Source of the DNA: Rhabdophis nuchalis
Taxonomy: Eukaryota > Chordata > Lepidosauria > Squamata > Natricidae
Reading direction: 5' to 3'
Assembly: GCA_039707465.1 (NCBI GenBank)
Contig: CM077652.1
Span: forward strand, 36,682,618-36,746,617
DNA length: 64,000 bases
Shown here in pieces: positions 56,240 to 64,000 of the stretch (positions are counted from its first letter, which is position 1; every line of letters starts with the position of its first letter). The notes below the pieces were generated by a model. That model was given only the letters and a program-made list of their open reading frames with translations. It had not been told where the DNA came from and made no database searches. A program made the position numbers and the translations under genes.

Positions 56240-57085
56240 CCTAAGTTGCTGCATTGTTCTTTTGGTGGGCACTGGTTCCCTTATGTATATTATTTTCATT
56301 CTTATTTTAAGCCACCCACGGTTTTGCTCAGGAGTTAGGCAGCTTCAGAACTGGATAAACAAACAAGGGCATTCCTGCTGTGCTTTGAGCAGCTCCTGAT
56401 TTAGTCTGAAAGGTCAGGTTAAGTTTATTACTTGGAGTCAGCCAAATCTAATGCAAATCCTGCCTGCCTGCTCTTTCTGAGCTTACAGCTGTGCTCCTTA
56501 TCTTAGAATAGGTTCTCCTAGAATGATTTATCGTAATACCCTGAGTGAAAGGGAACTTCAGGGCAGGTGAAAATGGAGTAGCTGCTTTTGTTGATTTTTT
56601 TGCCACAAAAAGAGACGCATAACTAGTTCTGCTTCCTCCATTTAATATTTTGTTAATTGCATGAAACATATTTATTCTTTGGACTCTTAGTGGCTCCTAG
56701 CAGACCTAACGAAGCTCTCTTCGTTCTTTGAAACATCTCTTCTAGATGGACTTCCAGGTGGAATAAATGGTGGATTGAGGAGATGCTGCCAAGGTGGAGG
56801 TTACTGATGGAGTGCTCAGAAGCCATGAGATGGCCCACTTGCCCTCCAGAAGGCAGCTCCTTCCGAAGAGACTTGCAGGATCTAGAGAGGCTCCCTGCAG
56901 GTGACTCGTGAGTAGACAGCCAGGAGCCACAGAAGGAATATCAGGCTCACAGCCTCGGTGAAGCCTGCCAAGGGCTTTGGGTTTGGCCAAATACTTGCTT
57001 TCTAATGTGCATTTGGGTTCCAAGAATTTTAAAAGTTCGTGGGCTCTTCTGAGCATCAGCGCAGTTAAACCCTCTGGTGAGCGTA
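56240..57085. other. No recognised feature
   Basis: Apparently unique DNA up to the decayed L1. Confidence 0.45.
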
Positions 57086-57209
57086 TCTTCAACCTGGATT
57101 ATAGTCGAAAGTAAAATAGAAAAACTGCAAGATTTAAAAATAATCAAAAGCAAAAGGCCTGCCAAGAGTTTGAATTAAGAAAAATTAAAATAAACTAAGG
57201 GACAGTTGA

Positions 57210-57570
57210 GGGACGTGGTGGCTCAGTGGCTAAGACCCTGAGCTTGTCGATCAGAAAGGTCAGCCGTTTGGTGGTTCGAATCCCTAGCGCCGTGTAACAG
57301 AGTGAGCTCCCGTGACTTGTCCCAGCTTCTGCCAACCTAGCAGTTCGAAAGCATGTAAAAATGCAAGTAGAAAAATAGAGACCACCTTTAGTGGGAAGGT
57401 AACAGCGCTCCGTGCGCCTTCGGTGTTGAGCCATGCCAGCCACATGACCACGGAGACGTCTTCGGACAGCACTGGCTCTTGGGCTTTGAAACAGAGATGA
57501 GTACTGCTCCCTAGAGTCAGGAACGACTAGCACATATATGCGAGGGGAACCTTAATCTTTTTACCTATAG
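57210..57570 (+). mobile_element. Sauria-SINE-like (Squam1) tRNA-derived SINE
   Basis: It starts with a tRNA-like head (GTGGTGGCTCAGTGGCTAAG box A, GGTTCGAATCC box B) and ends in a BovB-like tail (GTCAGGAACGACTAGCAC then GAGGGGAACCTT). It is flanked by the perfect 11-bp duplication GGGACAGTTGA (57199-57209 and 57571-57581). It interrupts the old L1. Such SINEs are mobilised by BovB LINEs in squamates. Confidence 0.85.
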
Positions 57571-58727
57571 GGGACAGTTGAATTTGGAAAGTATTAACTT
57601 TAAAATACCTTTGAATTAAATAAATAAATAAATAATGCATAGCTGAGAATGAGGATTTTGCTAGAAAGAACGAATGGTCAGTTTTACTAAACAAAGATAA
57701 AGAAAAATTGAAAAATACCATTTTATTATTAAATTATGAAGTGTCAAAGGGGACTATAGAGTTAGGGATACAGAGAAGGAATGGAGAAGCCTCAAGAAAG
57801 GATTACCAATAAAAAACAGAAATGATTGTTACTAGGAAAGCCACAAAACATGCCGAAGGAAGGAGAAGATTCTTAACAAATGACAGAAAAAAGGGTTTCT
57901 GCCACAGATTTTGGGAAGGATGCTTGAAGAATTTGGAAAGATGTTATGGTATCATTAACATCATCTGTTAAGAGAGATCCAGCTACACTTGAATGGAGAC
58001 TAGAGGAAAAATGTATGAGCATGGAAGAAAAGATAAATTAAAAAACAAAGAATCTGTAATACAAATGAGTTGGAAACAAATTAAAGACAAAAAGGAAATT
58101 CTGGAAATGGATACATAAATCAAGAGATTGAAAAATATTTATGTAACGTGGCACTACTGGAATTAAGAATTTAACATTTTTGGAATGGGATGAAGAAGAT
58201 ATGGGTGCAGAAGTGGACAAAATGTACAAAATTATTACAAGTTATACAAAGTTAAGAAATGTACCAATATGGATACATTTTATCAGGAAGAAAACAAGAG
58301 ACCAGGTCCTGCACCAACTGTTGAGTACAGAGCTGAAGATCAACAATTCTATCAGAACATCTGTCAGAATATTGTGTCAGAGAAAAGAATATACTTTTTG
58401 ACTGACAAACTAAGACAGAAAACGATGCTATTTGTTGAGATAACTGGAAGGAGTGATTTTAAGTAGCAGAGATTCTGACCCAGGGTACTTCTTTGAAAAG
58501 TTTAAAGAGGAACTGGACAAGATGCGAATAAGTCCTGAAGAAGGAGAAGAGACGGAAGAAGAAACCATTACTTTGGGTGCTCCAGCCAGAGATTTTTCCA
58601 AGTTTATAGCAATGTCTAACGTGGAATATAAGTGGAGGAAATGCCCCCTTGAAAAGCAAAACGTTATTTCATTATCTGAAAAAACATGTCTATAAGAAAT
58701 GCATGAAGAAAAATGACAAAAAATATT

Positions 58728-58875
58728 TGATTCACAACTGAAGAAACCCCTTGGATGAGGAGCAAAATGTTTTCAAGGGAAGAAACCAAGGAAGTTCAGT
58801 TGCCTTTTGGAAAAGCACCTTTGGGGCAACCATGGCCTGGATGATGGAGAACCTCCATAAACATTGGATTCATTA
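58728..58875 (+). mobile_element. Unclassified interspersed repeat, copy 4, nested in L1
   Basis: CTTGGATGAGGAGCAAAATG, GTTCAGTTGCCTTTTGG, GGGCAACCATGGCCTGG. It separates the L1 ORF1 remnant from the ORF2 remnant. Confidence 0.6.
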
Positions 58876-60159
58876 AAAAATGGCTTTCCCACAATAACAA
58901 CCAAAATTGATGTTATAGACTGATGACGGCCATAGTAATTATGATGGGGCTGAAATTAATTGGAATGACACCAAGTTTTTGATTTGGGCTATATAATATG
59001 CTCCAAATGAAAATAAAGCTATATTCTACAAAGAATATAGAAAAATGAACAGCCTTGGCACATGTAAATTGGTGTTTTCAATTTTGAGGAGTAGTAGAAT
59101 CAGTGGAATGATTTGCCCATAAAAAGACAGAACTTCTGTAAAAAGAATTAAGTAAGTAAGTAACTGAAAATATTTTTTGAAGTGATGGACAGCTTTGAAC
59201 TTGTAGATATATGGAAACATAAAAATGGAGTTTCCAAAGTATGTACTGTGCATATTTTTCTGAAAGACACAGAACTTTTTCAAGAAAAGAGAATATTTTG
59301 GATTTCTAAAAAAACTTCTTTCTTATATTGGTAAAGTAGAGATATTGCCGAAGGCATTTTCAGATCATAGCATAGTAATTCTAACGTTCCAGAGTGCAAT
59401 TAGAACATAAAAATGAGGCTTTGCTACAAATGAAATTAATAAAAGAGGACTGGGAAAATAATTGAAATAAAAATTTGACAATAATTTTGATAAGCACAGC
59501 ATGGGTTGATAGCATAGTCTTTAAGAAAGGACAATTTATGCAGCAAAATAATAAACTGAAAAGCCAAAGAGAAGAGAAGATGCAAACAATTTTAATGGAG
59601 AAAAAGATGAAAGGAGAAGAATTAAGAAGGAAATAATGTCTCACAGCAAACTGACATTTTATAATGCCAGCTTTTTATGTTAATGATAAGATAAAAAGAA
59701 ATAAAACTGAACTTTATAAAAAAAGAAATTTTGAATTTTCAAACAAGCCAGGGAAACAGTTGGCATATGCATTAAGAAAAGAACCTGTGAAGAAAACATT
59801 AAAATTATAAACTGGGAAAACTACAGTAACAGACCATCAAGTATGCAAAAAATAGTCCACAAGAGCTATACAAAATGTACAAAGGAGAAGAGATTTCCAG
59901 GCATAAGTGGATGAATGTTTAAAGAAACAACTTTTTTCCAAAGATAACAGATAAACAAAATTAGATGATAAAGCAAGGGAAGTGTGAAAGCCTTCTAACT
60001 CACTGTGCATCTATTTTGAAGCAAGAAATTCAAGAGGGTGGTAGCCGTGTATCATCAGACATTCTCAATTGGTTGCAGTTATCTGAATTAATCTCAATCA
60101 TGCCCTCCAGTTATGCTGATGACAATCCAATCACGTTGATTAGAGTGATAACGGTAGCT

Positions 60160-60310
60160 CTGGATTACTTGTGGTGGTGGTGGGCTCTCCATCTCTGGAG
60201 GTTTTCGGGAAAAGGCTGGAGAGCCACTTCTCCAGGATGGTTTAATGTGTGTCCTTTTGGTAGGTTGAACCAGATGGTCTTGGTGGTCCCTTCCAGCTCT
60301 AGGACTCTGT
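60160..60310 (+). mobile_element. Old CR1 LINE 3' end (different subfamily)
   Basis: CTCTGGAGGTTTTCGGG, TTGAACCAGATGGTCTTGG, CCTTCCAGCTCTAGGACTCT: the CR1 end pattern, but not the abundant subfamily here. Confidence 0.65.
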
Positions 60311-60521
60311 CCACCTTTCCAGCTTACATGACTGTAGAACAGTTTAAGTAGGGATTGTGAGAACTGATGGAACTGCTTTGGACACCTTTTACTTCTTTGG
60401 AACAGAGACCAGCAAGTTGTCAGCCTTGAAGCTGGCCTGACTGAAGCCATTTTTCACCGCTTCAGTGTTGCCACGCTGGAGCTGAGGGAGAGGGAGGGGG
60501 GATTTGAGGTAGAGGGGATTC

Positions 60522-60846
60522 TGTAGCCAAAACAAAATATTTTCTCTTGGGAACTAAGGATATTCTCACACCTGTTTGGAGGAAGGCGGAGTGATGCCAC
60601 CCAGCTGCGAGTCCACATTGTGATTGGACCATGTGACTGATTGCTTTGAGAAAGTAGAAAAACTTTTACTTTTAATTAAGTGGAAACTCTGCAGGAGGCT
60701 TCAGAGTCGGTTTTCACCAGATACTCTATGTGTCAATATGATAATTCGTATTGATACTAAAGAGGAATCTACTCTATGTTAATAAAGAGGAATCTACCTG
60801 CCTCGGAGTTTTGCTTGTGATGGATTTATTACTTGGAACCCTGACA
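60522..60846 (+). mobile_element. LTR-like block ending GGAACCCTGACA
   Basis: It starts about TGTAGCCAAAAC and ends TTACTTGGAACCCTGACA, with AATAAAGAGGAATC before the end. It shares several ordered motifs with 8812-9094, which suggests one solo-LTR family. No matching flanking duplication was seen. It contains a short local duplication of AAAGAGGAATCTAC. Confidence 0.55.
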
Positions 60847-61172
60847 TTAAACTGACTCTGAAATTGTTCTATGAACCTTCCGGGGTTCCCACTGTGGGAA
60901 GGGCTGTGTAGGAGCAACACAGCATAATGCTTCATCAATCATTGAACTCCCGCTGAGGTTATCCCATTGGCCATTCATTTGATTCCCTAACTTTTGGTTG
61001 AAAACAGGACATCCACACAGTAAGGCACTCAGTGAGTCAGCTTCATGACTGGGTAGGGCTTGGAGGCAGTCTTGGCTCTAGGCCAGCAGCACCTCAGTTT
61101 TAAGAGTGCACCTTCCTTCGCCCCAAACATCCCTGTGGATGTTCTCTGAAGGAAGCAGGTTGTCCTATAGAG

Positions 61173-61264
61173 CAGGGGTCCCCAACCTTTGCAACTTTAA
61201 GTCTGAAGGACTTCAACTCCCAGACTTCTCCAGCCAGCTTTGTTGCAAAGGTTGGGGACCCCTG
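61173..61264. mobile_element. Hairpin-type hAT MITE (one arm shortened)
   Basis: CAGGGGTCCCCAACC and GGTTGGGGACCCCTG ends, exact duplication CTATAGAG (61165-61172, 61265-61272). Confidence 0.92.
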
Positions 61265-61269
61265 CTATA

Positions 61270-62065
61270 GAGGAGCTGAAGGAATGGCAGATATCTGGGC
61301 AGAGAGGCGAGCAGATCCTTCTTGCTCTACCCCAAGCTGGTCTCAGCCTTCCCCTCCCTGCCTGGGCCTACCCAAACAGATGTCTCCTGCTTTGAGGGAG
61401 TCACTGGGGAAGAGCTTCAGGCTTCATTAGTTTTTACCTTTGAAAAAGCTGACTCACATATTTTCAATTGCAACCATTACACAGTGTCACAAAAGCCAAA
61501 TATATCATTTGGGACTAAAATGGTGACAGCTGTCCTTCTCCTAAGGCTTTTTGGAAGCAAGCCATCCACGCTTCAATAGCTGATGGACGTGGTCCACCCC
61601 ACCGCTCCCTCCCATTGCGCTTCAGGCCCAATTCTGGAGCATTTGAGTGAAGGTGATAACGGGAGGCTTGTTATTCCATTTTTACACTCCATTCCACAAA
61701 ATGTGGTGTGCCAGAGCACCGGAAAAGTTGCCACCATTTTCAAGGGATTTCCCCCTTCCTGATCTACTTCTTCAGCAGTTGATCCCCCCAATCTTCCATT
61801 CCCACCTCTGCCCCATCCCCACCCCCGGCTAAACTGCCAAATCTTTGGTGCAGATGAAGTAGAGATGTGAAAAAGTTGTTTGATGGTGCAAACAGCTCGC
61901 TTGGAATGCTTCATGTGGTTCTTGTGCATCACTGTGTTTCTTTATCATGTCTCTCCCCACCCCCAAACTTTTCCTGGGTTTTCTTCTACAAATACAATAA
62001 GGGCAGCTAGCAACTATAAAGATGACGAATAAAATAATTGCAATGTTTCAGTAAAACAATGCCCT
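61270..62065. other. No recognised feature
   Basis: Apparently unique DNA; an 85-codon frame at 61322-61579 has no recognisable domain. Confidence 0.45.
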
Positions 62066-62069
62066 ACAG

Positions 62070-62175
62070 CAGTGTTTCTCAACTTTGGCAACTTGAAGAT
62101 GTGTGAACTTCAACTCCCAGAATTCCCCAGCCAGCTTGGCTGTCTTCTTCAAGTTGCCAAGAGAGAGAAACACTG
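62070..62175. mobile_element. Hairpin-type hAT MITE
   Basis: CAGTGTTTCTC start, GAGAGAAACACTG end; octamers CCCTACAG and CTCTAGAG match at 6 of 8. Confidence 0.8.
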
Positions 62176-62331
62176 CTCTAGAGGCAGCACTTCCAGGAGA
62201 ATGGCTTCCAGATGTAGGGCCATGGCGCCCTCCCTTGGCACAGCTTCTCTTACCTCTGGTCAGCCACCAAATGTCCTTCAGCATGAGACACAGATAGGGT
62301 TCAGTAGACCTCAGCAATGGACCTCCTAATG

Positions 62332-62452
62332 CAGGGATGTCCAAACTTGGGAACTTTAAGACTTGTGGACTTCAACTCCCAGAATTCCCCAGCCAGCATA
62401 GCTGGGAGTTGAAGTCCACAAGTCTTAAAGTTCCCAAGTTTGGACATCCCTG
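62332..62452. mobile_element. Hairpin-type hAT MITE
   Basis: A 121-bp near-perfect palindrome (CAGGGATGTCCAAACTTGGG...CCCAAGTTTGGACATCCCTG) with exact duplication TCCTAATG (62324-62331, 62453-62460). Confidence 0.94.
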
Positions 62453-62554
62453 TCCTAATGCAACTGTTTGGCCTGTCCATCAGGGCCTCTTGAGGACATG
62501 GGCTAATAGGTCATTTGGGTGTCTCCTTTTCTTGGACTGGACAATCGTTTGTCC

Positions 62555-62640
62555 AGAGTGGTACAAGGATTCCTGCTTTAGGCAGGAGATTGGACTCAAA
62601 GACCTCCAAGATCCCTTCTAGCCCTAGGACTCTATGATTC
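62555..62640 (+). mobile_element. Old CR1 LINE 3' end
   Basis: AGGAGATTGGACTCAAAGAC, CTCCAAGATCCCTTCTAGCC, then GATTCTGATTCT, the short tail repeat of bird-like CR1. Confidence 0.75.
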
Positions 62641-62872
62641 TGATTCTTACTGCATCATATCGTACCAAAGTAATTCTCCTCATAGTTATTTGTCCATTTA
62701 AATGGTGCAGTCAAAAGTGGGGAAGCTCTGAGTACCAAAAATTTGGGACTTTTAACTGATGAGCTTTACAGCTAATCCTTGCTGCCCTTTAACAAATACC
62801 TGTGCTTTGGCTGATGGAAAAATGACATTTCATTCATTCTTAATTGTAATTATAATCCTATATTGTTAATAG

Positions 62873-63050
62873 GTGTGCAAAGTTGACCATTCCATGGACA
62901 GAGCCTTGTCCCAAGGAACAATGGGACGTCCTGCTTTGCTGGACCACAAAATCCCAACCATTCTGGGACGGCTTGTGGTCCGAGGAGAAAAATGGAATAA
63001 TCTGACATCCCCCCAAATGCTGTCCACAGAAGAGCAAACTTTGCACATTC
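62873..63050. mobile_element. Possible MITE with TGTGCAAAGTT inverted ends
   Basis: GTGTGCAAAGTTG at the left and AAACTTTGCACA at the right are inverted repeats, and inner stretches (GGGAC, GTCC-rich) also pair imperfectly. No target duplication was resolved. Confidence 0.4.
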
Positions 63051-63054
63051 CTAG

Positions 63055-64000
63055 CTCATGTTCTTATCGTTTTCTCCTTTAATGACTCAATTAGAAAATT
63101 ACAATTCAGTAACAATTTTTGGTGAATTCCAGGGATGTTATCCTAGGAGGTTTTGGGGGGTTCTATTCAGGTTTGACAAATCCCCATGCTGTGAAATTAT
63201 ATTCCAAGCCGACACCAAATTAAGGGTTTACAACATGCCCTCAGGAGCCACGGCTGGAGACTGAACTGAAGAGCTTCTCTTGAGGAAATACGGCTTGCAG
63301 GCCTTCATTGGAGCCTTTTACACAATTGCTTTCGGAGTCTCCGATGCTGTGACATCACAGCCTCCTTAAATCTCCTACATTTTTAGCCCAACAGGAGAAA
63401 ACAGTTTTACATTTGACAGGTTCATGAAATATCCGAGTTTCTGGAAGGCTTGGTAGCCATAAAAATGGAGACGGTCAGCTCAGCCAATAGCCCAATCGGC
63501 AGACCGAAAGTGGGCTCGCTCTTGTTTAGTGTAGGGGCCCCTTCTAGAAAGTCCAATGAACCTTCCCCCAAATGCTGCAGTCAGGAGACAAGGATGGAAG
63601 AAAGGAAGCAGTTCTGGAACGCTCCATCCCATCATATTCACAGGTCAGTATTCAGTTTGCTTCACACCCCATTGATTTCCTAGGAGGAAGAGGCAACTGG
63701 CAAATGAGTCAGAGGAGCATTCGCATTGCAATCCAGTCGTGCCCAAAAGTCTTTAAAGACTTCCAAGAGGCAGGTTGTTGTATGCACTCACAGCCCATGG
63801 AAGATGCGGTGAGATCAAGTGGAAGCCTTTGGCCCCTGAAATCTGCCCCACAAGGAATAATGTACCACTCCACACATCAAAGGCCTCCAGACCTCTCTCA
63901 CGCTTGCGTGCCAGGACATCAGTAATCATCAATTCCACCATTCTCACCTGATCCAAAATCCCCGTGTCCTTTTTCGGCTGAGAATAATGCATAATGGGTA
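63055..64000. other. Window end, no recognised feature
   Basis: Apparently unique DNA. A minus-strand open frame at 63753-63992 has no recognised domain; the sequence near 63975-63995 includes an octamer-like ATGCATTAT on the minus strand. Confidence 0.4.

Larger units (their letters stand above)
57090..59975 (+). mobile_element. Old, decayed L1 LINE (ORF1 and partial ORF2)
   Basis: A-rich sequence with pieces of both L1 proteins in shifting frames. At 58180-58600 are ORF1 C-terminal motifs (DKMYKIITSYTKLRNVP, HFIRKKTRDQVL, RKEYTFLTDKL, FEKFKEELDKMRIS). At 59190-59400 is an ORF2 endonuclease remnant (FELVDIWKHKNGVSK, then a run like IGKVEILPKAFSDHS). At 59560-59950 are weaker ORF2 traces such as SQREEKMQTI and EEISRHK. 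Stops and frameshifts are frequent. A Sauria-type SINE and an unclassified repeat are nested inside, so this L1 is older than both. It is distinct from the ORF1-only element at 10832. Confidence 0.75.

Noticed and set aside
63753..63992. 79-codon minus-strand frame at the window end as an exon
   Set aside because: No known domain or convincing splice context; it is cut off near the window edge, so it cannot be judged.
46110..64000. 3' exons of PRKCB, the neighbour upstream of CACNG3 in mammals
   Set aside because: No kinase-domain or PKC C-terminal signature was recognised in the right-hand 18 kb.

Overview
The window is squamate reptile DNA, most likely from an advanced snake (inference). 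It shows CR1 LINE 3' ends by the dozen, three of them running into TTCTA-type pentanucleotide arrays, together with L2 tails, BovB/RTE remnants, two kinds of tRNA-derived SINE (one Sauria-SINE-like), a SPIN-type hAT element and many other hAT MITEs. There is no bacterial, viral or plasmid gene organisation.

The only host coding sequence I can support is the first coding exon of CACNG3 (TARP gamma-3, an AMPA-receptor auxiliary subunit), on the minus strand at 45037-45247. It has a clean splice donor and lies in a CpG island of about 44.74-46.11 kb with a pair of Sp1-type GC boxes. A 7-codon upstream ORF overlaps the start codon. Everything left of 45036 is therefore probably CACNG3 intron 1, and everything right of about 46.1 kb is 5' flanking DNA. 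I recognised no other CACNG3 exon and no exon of a neighbouring gene.

Layout. 1-10.8 kb: hAT MITEs, a solo LTR (1260-1736), CR1 3' ends, a tRNA SINE, L2, and an LTR-like block (8812-9094). 10.8-12.8 kb: a young L1-type insertion with an intact ORF1 and no ORF2, cut into a CR1 copy and flanked by a 17-bp target-site duplication. 13-25.6 kb: CR1, RTE, L2 and a SPIN copy with a perfect 8-bp duplication. 26.4-29.6 kb: a solo LTR with a 5-bp duplication, two larger hAT elements, and two SINEs separated by TTCC/ATCC low-complexity DNA. 31.7-39.2 kb: hairpin-type hAT MITEs and a CR1 about 2.8 kb long split by an L2, a SINE and a hAT MITE that itself holds another hAT MITE. 39.2-44 kb: mostly unique DNA with a diverged SINE and a BovB fragment. 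44-46.1 kb: the CACNG3 promoter and exon. 46.8-57 kb: CR1 copies, hAT MITEs and a solo LTR inside a CR1. 57.1-60 kb: an old, decayed L1 interrupted by a Sauria-type SINE and another repeat. 60-64 kb: LTR-like DNA, hairpin MITEs and unique sequence.

The best-supported signals are insertion boundaries read directly from matching target-site duplications. The most unusual object is the ORF1-only L1 element at 10832-12824. Family names come from recalled consensus features, not from a database search.
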